Assembly: GCA_902749685.1 (NCBI GenBank)
Contig: CACVKW010001104.1
Coordinates: 1-64,000 of the forward strand
DNA length: 64,000 nt
From: Olavius sp. associated proteobacterium Delta 1
Lineage (GTDB): Bacteria > Desulfobacterota > Desulfobacteria > Desulfobacterales > JAFDCJ01
Reading direction: 5' to 3'
Shown here: one piece after another, positions 8,914 through 17,715 of the stretch
Layout: each line of letters begins with the position of its first letter
Numbering within the stretch: position 1 is the first letter of the stretch
Program-made: the position numbers and the translations under genes
Notes under the pieces: model-generated
The model's database searches: none
What the model saw: only the letters and a program-made list of their open reading frames with translations
What the model was told of the DNA's origin: nothing

Positions 8914-9684
8914 TTATACTTCTTCTCCCAGATATGCTTCAATGACTTTCTCATTTTTAGATATTTCATCCGGAGTTCCCTCCGCCAGCATCGAACCATA
9001 ACACAGAACCCTGACTTTCTGGGAAATACCGAAAACGATATCCATATCGTGCTCAATGAACACCATCGTAATATTTAATTGCTGCCAGAGTTTCTGGATA
9101 AGCTTCACGGTTTGCCAGCGTTCCTCCGGGCTCATACCCGCGGTGGGTTCATCCAGCAGCATCAGCTTGGGTTCCATGGCCAGGGCCACGGCAATATCCA
9201 GAATTTTTTGATTGCCATGCGCCAGAGTCCCGCTTTGCCGCTGAGCCCGGTCGGCCAGTCCCACATCTTCCAGAATCTGATAGGCCCTGTCATAGACTGA
9301 TTTAAGCTTGCGCGTGGGCGTAACGACGTTGAGATTGCCTTTGCGATGAGTGATGACGGTGGCAACAATATTTTCAAGCACGGAAAGTTTCGGGAAAATA
9401 TTTGTTATCTGAAAGGCCCGGGCAATTCCGAGTCTGACGATGTCAAACGGCTGCCGGCCGCCAATCGGATTGCCTTCAAATATAATATTGCCGCTATTGG
9501 CAACATGGTAACCGGTGATCAGATTAAATAGAGTGGTCTTGCCCGCCCCATTGGGTCCGATGATGGCACTTAATTCGCCCTGGGCGATGGACAGGTTCAC
9601 ATCACTGATGATCGTATTGCCGTCAAAGGATTTGACCAGCTTTTCAATTTTAAGGATTTCAGGTTTCATAGCAGTATCTAACAT
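8914..9684 (-). CDS. livG: LivG-type ABC ATPase (system 2)
   Basis: This 256-residue ATPase has Walker A GPNGAGKT near 41, the segment ARAFQITNIFPKLSVLENIVA, a divergent signature LAHGNQKILDIA, and Walker B MLLDEPTAGMSPEE. Two close in-frame ATGs exist (9684 and 9669), neither with a strong ribosome site, so the start is uncertain by five residues. It follows livM after a 99-base gap without obvious signals. Confidence 0.92.
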   Translation of the reverse strand: MLDTAMKPEILKIEKLVKSFDGNTIISDVNLSIAQGELSAIIGPNGAGKTTLFNLITGYHVANSGNIIFEGNPIGGRQPFDIVRLGIARAFQITNIFPKLSVLENIVATVITHRKGNLNVVTPTRKLKSVYDRAYQILEDVGLADRAQRQSGTLAHGNQKILDIAVALAMEPKLMLLDEPTAGMSPEERWQTVKLIQKLWQQLNITMVFIEHDMDIVFGISQKVRVLCYGSMLAEGTPDEISKNEKVIEAYLGEEV

Positions 9685-9783
9685 TTGGTGCTAAGTAGTC
9701 AAAATGAGAATATGTCAGGAAATAAAAATACGAAAACTCAATTAACATCGACAGTAAAAGATCGATCCGACGCAGCTGGGCCG

Positions 9784-10749
9784 CTATCTTTCCGACTTTC
9801 CGCTGATCTTGCCGTAAAGGCCCACCAGCCCTTCCGGGGCAAAAAGAACCACCCCCAGTAATATGATGCCCAGGATAATGGCCCAGATCTCAACCAGGCT
9901 TTGGTGGATCTGTTGCAGGATAATATGTAAAAATATGAGAACTGAACTGCCGATGGCCGGTCCGGCGAATGAATACATCCCCCCCACCAGGCAGGCAAAA
10001 ATTGCATCTCCCGATTTGCTCCAATGCAAAAATTCCGTCTGAGCAAAACGATTCAGTTCCGTGAACAACCCACCCGCGATGCCGGCAAAAATGCCGGCAA
10101 TTATAAAATTGATCCACTGGTAGCGCCGCACATTGATGCCGATGAATTTGGCTCTTTCAAGATTCTCTCTGGTAAGCCTGATAGACAGACCAAAAGAGGA
10201 ATTAACGATCATTCGCATCACCAGAAAGCAGACCAGAAATATGATCAAACACAGCAAATAATAATTCGTGGGATCTAAAAATTCCGGTTTGGGAATGCCA
10301 TGGATGCCATCATCGCCGCCGGTAAAGGTGTACCACTGGAATGCTATCATGTAAAGCAGTTGGCCAAAAGCCAGGGTCAGAATGGCAAAATAAAGCCCGA
10401 TCAACCGCACGCAGAACCACCCGACGATGGCAGCAGCAACCCCGGCCGCCAGGGGGGCCGCAAGCAAAGCTAGCACCAGAGAGATCCCGGCCTTCTTCAT
10501 GAGCAGGGCCACGGTGTAAGCCCCGACACCGAAAAAGGCGGCATGACCGAAACTGACCATCCCGCCGAAACCGAGAATCAGATTGAGACTGGTAGCAAAC
10601 AGCGCCATGATAATCATCTCGGTCGTTACCCAGATCCAAAATTCTCCGGTTTGACCGAAGCGAGCCAGAATAAAGGGCAATATCACAAGTCCGACGATGA
10701 CGATCCCACCGATTACCCGATTGTTATAGCCTGGTTGCGAATAGTCCAT
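9784..10749 (-). CDS. livM: LivM-type branched-chain ABC permease (system 2)
   Basis: This 321-residue polytopic permease has the LivM signature ATSLNLILGFGGMVSFGHAAFF near residues 52-73 and the late loop GGMYSFAGPAIGSSVL. It ends with an LFAPEGLVGL segment typical of LivM C-termini. An AAAAGAGATC purine stretch precedes the ATG. The short gap before it holds GGTTATTAGTTATTGG, one of the word-like repeats seen between many genes here. It partners LivH at 10801-11685. Confidence 0.93.
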   Translation of the reverse strand: MDYSQPGYNNRVIGGIVIVGLVILPFILARFGQTGEFWIWVTTEMIIMALFATSLNLILGFGGMVSFGHAAFFGVGAYTVALLMKKAGISLVLALLAAPLAAGVAAAIVGWFCVRLIGLYFAILTLAFGQLLYMIAFQWYTFTGGDDGIHGIPKPEFLDPTNYYLLCLIIFLVCFLVMRMIVNSSFGLSIRLTRENLERAKFIGINVRRYQWINFIIAGIFAGIAGGLFTELNRFAQTEFLHWSKSGDAIFACLVGGMYSFAGPAIGSSVLIFLHIILQQIHQSLVEIWAIILGIILLGVVLFAPEGLVGLYGKISGKSER

Positions 10750-10800
10750 AGTTTTGATCTCTTTTATCCCGGTTTGGGGTGGCCGGTTATTAGTTATTGG

Positions 10801-11685
10801 TTATCTTTCCGGTTTACCGAACAGCCCCCAGGGTCTGATGATCAGAATGAGGGCCATCGCAAAATAAGGAAAAACAATGGCAAAACGGCTTAGCGGTAAC
10901 TGGATGAAAGCAACTCCCACGCCTAATATGAGAGATCCCAGCAAGGCCCCGCCGATACTGCCCAGTCCGCCGATAACAACCACGGCAAACGCTTCGATGA
11001 TTTTCTCCATACCAATACTCAAATCAATGTTGGCCAGGGCCGACATCAAAACGCCGCCCAGTCCGGCCAGCCAGCATCCCAGCATGAAGGTCGCCGTCAT
11101 GACTCTGGATACATTGACACCCAGGGCCCCGACCATTTCCGGATGAGAAACCGCTGCCCGGATGAGATTGCCGGCTCTGGTGCGGTAAAGTAAAATCCAT
11201 AATCCAATGGCGATGATCGGCCCCACCAGCAGAATGAATACGTTATAAGTCGGCAGAAACAGATCAAAGAATTGGATCGACCCGGCCAGAAGCTCGGGAC
11301 GGGCGACATTGCGGATATCCCCGCCCCAGATCAAGCGACAGGCGTCGTCCAGGATCAGCAAGACGGCATAGGTCAGCAACAGCTGCAACAAATGCTCCTT
11401 GCCGTATATCCGGCGAAAAAGCGGAATTTCCAGACTCAAACCCAACAGGGCAACCGCCGGCGGCACCAGGAGCATTAACAGGATAAAGGATAACATCGAT
11501 CCGGTCGGCAGCAGGGTGCTGAGGGAAAAGGCCAGAAAGGCTCCAATCATGTAAAGGGAGCCATGCGCAAAATTAATGACCCGCAACACCCCGAATACCA
11601 GTGACAGACCGGATGCAACAATAAACAAAACCATCCCCTGGCTGAGTCCGTTAATCAGAATAAATAAGTAAAATTCAATGCCCAT
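10801..11685 (-). CDS. livH: LivH-type branched-chain ABC permease (system 2)
   Basis: The start is set at the ATG at 11685, giving MGIEFYLF and a helix; the longer frame would begin at a TTG seven codons earlier. The protein has LivH features: GLSLVFGVLRVINFAHGSLY near residue 30, the loop GGLGSIGGALLGS, and the LIIRPWGLFGKPER end. The ribosome site is weak (GGGTGG). It lies between the binding-protein gene and livM, in the order SBP-livH-livM-livG-livF, different from operon 1 (SBP-G-F-H-M), so the two systems are not a recent tandem copy. Confidence 0.92.
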   Translation of the reverse strand: MGIEFYLFILINGLSQGMVLFIVASGLSLVFGVLRVINFAHGSLYMIGAFLAFSLSTLLPTGSMLSFILLMLLVPPAVALLGLSLEIPLFRRIYGKEHLLQLLLTYAVLLILDDACRLIWGGDIRNVARPELLAGSIQFFDLFLPTYNVFILLVGPIIAIGLWILLYRTRAGNLIRAAVSHPEMVGALGVNVSRVMTATFMLGCWLAGLGGVLMSALANIDLSIGMEKIIEAFAVVVIGGLGSIGGALLGSLILGVGVAFIQLPLSRFAIVFPYFAMALILIIRPWGLFGKPER

Positions 11686-11791
11686 ACACCACCCGCTTTC
11701 CTGCAAATTAGGCGTTTATCGAATGCAACAATCTGCATCTGGTGGATTCGTCCCCCGGATAGCGGGGATCGAATCCACAACCGGTCCTGCT

Positions 11792-13000
11792 CTATTTAGG
11801 CTGCAATTCCAAAACCTTATCAACGGGCAGCCATACTTTTTCGGCCGGCACCTCCACCACATCCTTTAAGATGAGAAAACCCTTATACTTCGGGTCGCTG
11901 GCTGTATAGCCCACATAGAGTCCGATATTGGCCATGTGGTCCTCTTCGCGAAGGTAGCGGGCGCCCCGCAGGGATTCAAAACGCAAACCTCCCAGCACTT
12001 TAACCACGTCTTCGGATTTGGTGCTGTTGGCTTTTTTCATCGCGGTGGCCAGCACAATCAAACCATCATAAGCCATACAGGCCCAGTCCGACGGCCATTC
12101 ATTATACTTTTTATAGTATTTCTCGGCGAATACCTGCATATCCAATGTGGCAACGGCATAAAACGGACAGCGCGAATAGCCCAGCAGTCCTTCGGGCATA
12201 TCCATGCCCGTGGCCCGCAACATATCCAAATCATATAAAGACGTAATGCTGGCATTTTTAAACAGGCCATAGGGTTTAGCCTGCTTGATGAAACTGCTCA
12301 AACCGCCGCCCCACAGATTGGTGTAGATAACCTCCGGTTTGCGGGCCATCAGGGTCGGAATATAGGGCGCGTAATTGGTCTCTCCGAGTTTGGTCCAAAC
12401 CGCTTCTAATATTTCTGCCTCCGGCTTGAGCTTGCCGAGATTCTCTTTAAAGGAATCCCATTGCGAGTGAGCGTATGCATAGTCCGGTCCAATAAAAGAA
12501 TAACGCTTATAGGGTTTCTTGGACAGAAACATGGTTATACCGCGGCCTTCGATCCCGGTATTGGGCACCACCTGGAACATATAGGGATGGTAATCCGTGG
12601 TGGTCAATTTCTCGGTGTTGGACGTGTGGAAGTAAACGATTTTCTTAAACTCTTTGGCCACTTTAGTCACCGCCAGGGCAACCCCGCTGCTGGTGGGGCC
12701 GATTAAAAATTCGCACTTTTCACTGAGAATCAATTCCCGGGCTACCATGGCCCCGACATCGGGTTTAAGCTTCGAATCACGGATGATCAGTTCCAATTTT
12801 TTACCGAGAATTCCACCGGCCGCATTGGTATCTTCGATAAACAGCTCGACGGCCTTCTTCTGAGATGCATAAAAGGTCGCTCCAATACCCGGCATATCCG
12901 CTGTCCAACCGATACGGATCGTGTCAGCCGCCTGTGCCATCGAAGCAATAAAAATTACTGCCAGCACAGTGATCAAAACTTTTAAATGTTTGCCTTTCAT
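11792..13000 (-). CDS. LIV-type periplasmic substrate-binding protein (system 2)
   Basis: This 402-residue binding protein has a Sec signal ending at AQA-ADT (about residue 24) and the type I fold segments FLIGPTSSGVALAVTKVAKEF and IYTNLWGGGLSSFIKQ. Many Tyr and Trp residues occur in the second lobe. A strong site, AGGAGAA, precedes the ATG. It follows the acyl-CoA ligase gene and precedes livH. Together with the ligase and SDR upstream, the likely ligand is a carboxylic acid that becomes a CoA ester inside the cell, but this is inference. Confidence 0.92.
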   Translation of the reverse strand: MKGKHLKVLITVLAVIFIASMAQAADTIRIGWTADMPGIGATFYASQKKAVELFIEDTNAAGGILGKKLELIIRDSKLKPDVGAMVARELILSEKCEFLIGPTSSGVALAVTKVAKEFKKIVYFHTSNTEKLTTTDYHPYMFQVVPNTGIEGRGITMFLSKKPYKRYSFIGPDYAYAHSQWDSFKENLGKLKPEAEILEAVWTKLGETNYAPYIPTLMARKPEVIYTNLWGGGLSSFIKQAKPYGLFKNASITSLYDLDMLRATGMDMPEGLLGYSRCPFYAVATLDMQVFAEKYYKKYNEWPSDWACMAYDGLIVLATAMKKANSTKSEDVVKVLGGLRFESLRGARYLREEDHMANIGLYVGYTASDPKYKGFLILKDVVEVPAEKVWLPVDKVLELQPK

Positions 13001-13111
13001 TTTAATTCTCCTTTCTGGGTGTTAGTGTTTTGTGCCCGTCAAACCCGGCTGGTAGCGGTATTGGATCTCGCGGGCCTATTAGCCAAAAATAGATTCCGGT
13101 TTGCCTTCTTT

Positions 13112-14650
13112 TCAGAGTTTGGTTTCCTGATCCTGCCAGTAGGTCTCGCGCATCACCCGCTTCAGTGTTTTGCCGGCCACATTGCGCGGAAATTCCTCCA
13201 TGATGACGACATCGTGCAGCCGATGGAACTTGGCTGCGACCCGTGCGTTAACCCAATCACGAAGTTCCAACGGCGAAATTTCACCGGACTGGTGCAGAAC
13301 CACAGCTGCCAAGGGGGTTTCCCCCCATTTGTCATGGGGTATGCCAAAGACCGCTGCCTCCTGCACCGCCTGATGCTGAACAACAATTTCCTCTATGTCC
13401 CTGGGGTAAACGTTGACACCACCGGAGATGATCATGTCCTTTTTACGATCCACCAGATAGAGATAGCCGTCTTCGTCTACATAACCCATGTCCCCCGAAT
13501 GCAGCCAGCCGTCTTTAACCGCTTCAGCCGTCAAATCGTCACGCTTATAATATCCCGGCATCAGGATTGGTCCCCGGCCGCAGATTTCTCCGACTTCTCC
13601 CGGTGGCAACTCGTTTTCATTCTCATCTAAAATTCGCATTTCAAAAAACGGCGGCGGAACCCCAACGGAATCCGGCTTAGCGCAATAATCCAATTTGTCC
13701 AGAACGGTTACAAAGCCCTCGGTTAATCCATAGAGCTCGTAGAACCGTCCCGGGAGGTGCCGATTCAGTGCATCTTTGTGTTCTCTATGGAGTGGGGCGC
13801 CCAAAGACAGAATCATCTCAAGCGATTGAAGCGTTTCATAGGAAAAATTGGGTGCATTCAGCATCGCGATGATTTGAGCCGGTACGACCATGACATGAGT
13901 GACTTTCTCCCGTTCGATGGCTTCGATATAGGAAACCGGCTCAAACTGATCCAGCAGGACATAGGTTGCCCCGAGAAACATGGTGGGCATCAGATCGACA
14001 AACGCGCCGTTAAACACGATGGCACCGGCATGCATGGTGACACTTTCCGGTCTCATCCGTAAAGAAGCAGCGAATGTGGTGGCATACATCGCCCGGATAT
14101 AATGGGTGTGGATAATTCCTTTGGGCAGCCCGGTGGTACCACTGCTGTACATGATATTAAAGAGATCATCCCGATCGATGACGATCCCTTCAGGCTCCCG
14201 CTCGGATGCAGCAGCCTTTAGTGCATGATAATCCTGATACCCCGTCATGTCGGGTGCATCCGTGAGAATGAAGCGATCCTCAGCAATGGCCGACAGGTCG
14301 GATTTAATGGGATCAATCTGCTTAACGAAACCGGCATTGGAAATCAACACAACCGCATCTGAATCATTTAGCAATGATTTCATGGCCTGCTCAAGCAGCA
14401 ACGTGCTTAAAGGTACCACAACGGCCCCGGCTTTAGCCACAGCCCAGTAAACTTCAAGCAATTCCAGACAGTTGGGTAAAATCGTGGCAACCTTGTCTCC
14501 TTTGCGAACGCCCATGTCCATCAGGGCGTTTGCCAGGCGATTAATACTTTTATTAAACTCAAGCCAGGTCAGACGCTGATCTCCAAAAACAACCGCCAAA
14601 TGATCGGGACGATAACAGGCATGCCGCGTAAAAAGTGAACCAATGTTCAT
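13112..14650 (-). CDS. AMP-forming acyl-CoA ligase
   Basis: This 512-residue member of the ANL superfamily activates a carboxylic acid with ATP and CoA. Motifs in order: YSSGTTGLPKG (P-loop, near 170), YGLTEGF (A5, about 310), LHSGDMGY then VDRKKDMIISGG (A7/A8 hinge, about 395-415), and the catalytic lysine region NVAGKTLKR near 500. The length is normal. CAGGAG precedes the start. It lies between a short-chain dehydrogenase and a LIV binding protein, suggesting import, activation and oxidation of an organic acid. Substrate class (fatty, aromatic or branched) cannot be fixed; the nearest naming is long-chain-fatty-acid-CoA-ligase-like. Confidence 0.9.
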   Translation of the reverse strand: MNIGSLFTRHACYRPDHLAVVFGDQRLTWLEFNKSINRLANALMDMGVRKGDKVATILPNCLELLEVYWAVAKAGAVVVPLSTLLLEQAMKSLLNDSDAVVLISNAGFVKQIDPIKSDLSAIAEDRFILTDAPDMTGYQDYHALKAAASEREPEGIVIDRDDLFNIMYSSGTTGLPKGIIHTHYIRAMYATTFAASLRMRPESVTMHAGAIVFNGAFVDLMPTMFLGATYVLLDQFEPVSYIEAIEREKVTHVMVVPAQIIAMLNAPNFSYETLQSLEMILSLGAPLHREHKDALNRHLPGRFYELYGLTEGFVTVLDKLDYCAKPDSVGVPPPFFEMRILDENENELPPGEVGEICGRGPILMPGYYKRDDLTAEAVKDGWLHSGDMGYVDEDGYLYLVDRKKDMIISGGVNVYPRDIEEIVVQHQAVQEAAVFGIPHDKWGETPLAAVVLHQSGEISPLELRDWVNARVAAKFHRLHDVVIMEEFPRNVAGKTLKRVMRETYWQDQETKL

Positions 14651-14744
14651 CGTGTTCTCCTGCCAAATAATTCAATAAACGCCAACCAAAATTATTGAAT
14701 CTGAATTTACTATCCCTTCAATAGCTGACAATAGGTCTCCACCC

Positions 14745-14838
14745 ACCGCTCTCCGCCTTCCGCATTCGGGAATCCCCAATTGAATATTTCCCACTTCAAA
14801 CTTCATGTCTTTTCCAACTTCCGCCTCCCGACTTCCGA
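14745..14838. repeat. word-like intergenic repeat, TTCCGACTTCCG family
   Basis: This tract between the SDR and ligase genes is composed of variants such as CCGCCTTCCGCATTC, CCACTTCAAACTTC and CCGACTTCCGAATTC. It is similar in wording to the spacer at 4500-4596. It contains no plausible gene. Confidence 0.55.
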
Positions 14839-14841
14839 ATT

Positions 14842-15699
14842 CTAATACGTCAACACCACCCCCCCATCAAACTGCAGGTCTCCGCCGATCAGATACCGGG
14901 CATGCTTTGAAAACCCGAAGACGAAGAGATTGGCAACTTCAATCGGTGTCATCATTTCCTTGATACGCGAGGCTCCCATCATGACGTCTCTGACGACCTC
15001 CTGCTGGGTGATTCCGCGCTGTTCGGCCTGGGCCGGTATCTGCTTCAGCGCCAACGGCGTTTTAACAAATCCGGTGCTGATCGTAAAAGAGCGGATCTTT
15101 CCGTCCCCTTCCGCTGATATGGATTGGCTCAGGGCTTTTAAGCCAAATTTGGTAATGTTGTAGACCGGTTTGTTTTTGGTGCAAATATGGGCATGAATCG
15201 AAGCCATATGGCCGATAACACCGATACCGTCGCTGCTTTGCTTCATGTGGCTGATGGCCAGTTGGGAAAGAAAAAACGGTGCCCGCAGCATCAGGCGCTG
15301 CATCAGATCATATTTTTCCATGGGGAAATTATCCACCGCATCGATATGCTGAATGCCGGCAATGTTGGCCAGGTATTTAATGGATCCCAGTTTGGCAGCT
15401 TCGGAAACGGCATTTTCAATTTCCTGATCTTTGGTCAGGTCGGTTTGAATGAAAATCATCTGTCCGCCCAGCTCGCGGGCCAGGTTTTGAGTTTTTTTGC
15501 CCTCTTCCTCATTGATGTCCAGCCCCACGGTCATCAGATTATTGGCGGCCGCGGCAATGGCCGTAGCCCTGCCGATGCCGGTGCCCGCGCCGGTCACCAC
15601 GCACACATTGCCATGATTAAAATTAAGGTCCTCAAGAACAAGAATGTCTTCCCTGAGAATATCCGGCTCTTTTGTGTCTGAAGGTTTGCGGGTTTCCAT
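14842..15699 (-). CDS. short-chain dehydrogenase/reductase (3-hydroxybutyrate dehydrogenase-like)
   Basis: This 285-residue classical SDR starts at 15699, where AGGAATC precedes the ATG; an upstream extension lacks SDR similarity. It has the nucleotide-binding GAGTGIGR (37-44), the NIAG motif (about 112), catalytic Ser167, and the YNITK active site (Tyr180, Lys184). A 30-residue N-terminal extension precedes the Rossmann fold. Wording such as NITKFGLKALSQSIS resembles 3-hydroxybutyrate dehydrogenases, but the exact substrate is not provable. It is probably the first gene of the second LIV operon, behind a sigma-54-like promoter and divergent from a sigma-54 activator gene. Confidence 0.88.
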   Translation of the reverse strand: METRKPSDTKEPDILREDILVLEDLNFNHGNVCVVTGAGTGIGRATAIAAAANNLMTVGLDINEEEGKKTQNLARELGGQMIFIQTDLTKDQEIENAVSEAAKLGSIKYLANIAGIQHIDAVDNFPMEKYDLMQRLMLRAPFFLSQLAISHMKQSSDGIGVIGHMASIHAHICTKNKPVYNITKFGLKALSQSISAEGDGKIRSFTISTGFVKTPLALKQIPAQAEQRGITQQEVVRDVMMGASRIKEMMTPIEVANLFVFGFSKHARYLIGGDLQFDGGVVLTY

Positions 15700-15762
15700 A
15701 GCTTGATTCCTGAAAATTAATATCGTTTTAGGGTTTGATGGGCGGAAGCTAACCATGGCTTG

Positions 15763-15778
15763 TGCAATTATCAGACCA
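15763..15778 (-). promoter_or_regulatory. putative sigma-54 (-24/-12) promoter of SDR-ligase-LIV operon
   Basis: The minus strand reads TGGTCTGATAATTGCA. The GG and GC dinucleotides are 10 bases apart and the -12 box TTGCA is perfect; the -24 box keeps TGG and the G at position 7. It lies about 64 bases upstream of the SDR start and faces away from the sigma-54 activator gene at 15967, the classic arrangement for an activator and its target. Confidence 0.6.
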
Positions 15779-15966
15779 TAGATCCCTGGGACGGCCAGCT
15801 ACACTATTCAGAAAATTTTAAATGAACATAACCAATAAATACCATTCATAATTTTATTTTTTTACATATTATGATTTTATTTTACTCGACAGGCCAATCC
15901 TGATCAGGTATATAAAAAAGCGTCTCAAAAGATCTACATGTCACTCTATGGAGACAGGGATGGGGC

Positions 15967-17376
15967 ATGAAAGCTGAAACCCGAAATAACAGCGGCCGGA
16001 TGCCGCTGAATCTGACTGACGGCTTTTTCCGAAAGCTCGTGGATCACATGCAGATCGGAGTCATCGTATCTGACGACAGGGGTTTTATCGTCTATATGAA
16101 CGATACGTATGCAAGATTTTTAAATCTTGATCCCGCTGAACAATTGGGGAAGCACGCGACAGATGTGGTGGCCAACAGCCGGCTGCACATCGTTGCCGAG
16201 ACCGGAAAAGCAGAGGTCAACCATCCCCACCAATTCAAGGATATCGGTTATCTGGTACACCGGATTCCCATCAAGGAAGACGACCGTGTCATAGCCGTTC
16301 TCGGCCTGGTCCTTTTCGACAGCGCTACCACCGCCAGCAGGCTGGCAAACAATCTGTCTTTTTTGGAAACAAAATTGAACTTATATGAAAATGAGCTCGC
16401 ATCCCTGCGTTCGACCCGTTATACGTTTGACAGCATCGTTGGCCGGAGCCGGATCATCTGCGACTTAAAATCAGAAGCCCTCAAAGCTTCCGGCAACCAG
16501 TTGCCGGTTCTCATTTCAGGGGAGAGTGGGACCGGCAAGGAACTTTTCGCTCAGGCTATTCATCATGCGAGTTCCCGCAAACTTTACCCGTTGGTCCGAA
16601 TCAATTGTGCCGCCATTCCAAAGGATCTCCTCGAATCGGAACTATTCGGATATGACAAAGGCGCTTTTACCGGCGCAAAGAACGAGGGCAAACCGGGTAA
16701 ATTTGAACTGGCCCATCACGGCACCATGTTTTTAGACGAAGTCGGAGATCTGCCCCTTGAAATGCAGCCCAAATTGCTGCGGGTCATCGAAGAAAAGGAA
16801 TTTGAGCGGATTGGTGGCACCCATTTGATCCATTCGGATTTTCGACTGATCGCCGCCAGCAACCAGAACCTTGAAAAAATGGTGGCTGACGGTCGATTTC
16901 GTAAAGACCTGTTCTACCGTCTAAATGTGATTACCTTAAATATCGTGCCGTTGAGGGAGAGAAGGGAAGATATCATTCCCCTGGTGCGGCATTTTTTGAA
17001 ACTGATCGCCCAGGATGCTGCCCTGGTAGAAATCAAGTTCGATAAAGTCGCCGAACAGGCCTTAATAAACTACGATTGGCCGGGTAATGCCAGAGAGCTG
17101 TCAAATGTCCTTGAAAGAACGCTATCATCAATTGGCCGAAATACAATCTCGCTCGGTGACTTACCCTTTTATCTGACGCAGGGTCAAAAAATATCTTCCG
17201 GTCAAAATCCGGATTCGCTCAAAAAAGTGCATGACAGGGCGGAAAAAGAAGCCATCCAATTCGCACTGGAACAAACCCACTACAACAAATCCCAAGCCGC
17301 CAATCTGCTGAATATCAACCGCACCCTACTATATAAAAAAATTGCCAGGCATAAGATACCGTTAAAGCAAGACTAA
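15967..17376 (+). CDS. sigma-54-dependent transcriptional activator with PAS sensor
   Basis: This 469-residue enhancer-binding protein has an N-terminal PAS domain (about 20-120), a sigma-54 AAA+ domain with Walker A GESGTGK (185-191), the sigma-54 contact loop GAFTGA (232-237) and Walker B FLDEVG, and a C-terminal Fis-type helix-turn-helix (NKSQAANLLNINRTLLYKK). All parts needed for sigma-54 activation are present. There is no receiver domain, so the signal is probably a small molecule or redox state sensed by PAS. It is divergent from the SDR operon, which carries a sigma-54-like promoter, and is its likely regulator. GGAG with further purines precedes the ATG. Confidence 0.93.
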   Translation: MKAETRNNSGRMPLNLTDGFFRKLVDHMQIGVIVSDDRGFIVYMNDTYARFLNLDPAEQLGKHATDVVANSRLHIVAETGKAEVNHPHQFKDIGYLVHRIPIKEDDRVIAVLGLVLFDSATTASRLANNLSFLETKLNLYENELASLRSTRYTFDSIVGRSRIICDLKSEALKASGNQLPVLISGESGTGKELFAQAIHHASSRKLYPLVRINCAAIPKDLLESELFGYDKGAFTGAKNEGKPGKFELAHHGTMFLDEVGDLPLEMQPKLLRVIEEKEFERIGGTHLIHSDFRLIAASNQNLEKMVADGRFRKDLFYRLNVITLNIVPLRERREDIIPLVRHFLKLIAQDAALVEIKFDKVAEQALINYDWPGNARELSNVLERTLSSIGRNTISLGDLPFYLTQGQKISSGQNPDSLKKVHDRAEKEAIQFALEQTHYNKSQAANLLNINRTLLYKKIARHKIPLKQD

Positions 17377-17715
17377 CCTTTAAAAAATGTAGCGATATTG
17401 CTACATTTGTTATCTAACGTTGAAACCCTTGTTTTCTGGGCCGAGTCAGCTGCGCCGGCGGATTTGCCGTAGACAAATGCCATGGAATAGTGGAGTGATG
17501 GAAAAAAATCCAATACTACAGCACTCCAACTCTCCATAGCTCCGGCTACTTTCAGACGATGTATTAATTTTCATGAAAGATTTGGCTAGAATTGGGGGTT
17601 GTCAGTTATTATCAAATGATTAATTTAAATGGACTTAAGATGATCACAAAATAATTGAAAAGCCTGCGCATATAACGCTCCGATCCAAATCGGATAAGTT
17701 GCAAAAGGAGATACC
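17377..17715. promoter_or_regulatory. spacer with perfect inverted repeat and word-like repeat
   Basis: The 17385-17408 segment is a perfect inverted repeat, AAATGTAGC then GATATT then GCTACATTT. It could end the activator transcript or be a dyad operator; there is no clean T-run after it. Positions about 17480-17541 are a word-like tract (GGAATAGTGGAGTGATGG and CACTCCAACTCTCC). The rest is AT-rich and should hold the dehalogenase promoter, but I see no convincing -35/-10 or -24/-12 pair. Confidence 0.5.

Noticed and set aside
17590-17715. Sigma-54 promoter for the dehalogenase
   Set aside because: TGG words occur but none has GC at the required -12 distance.
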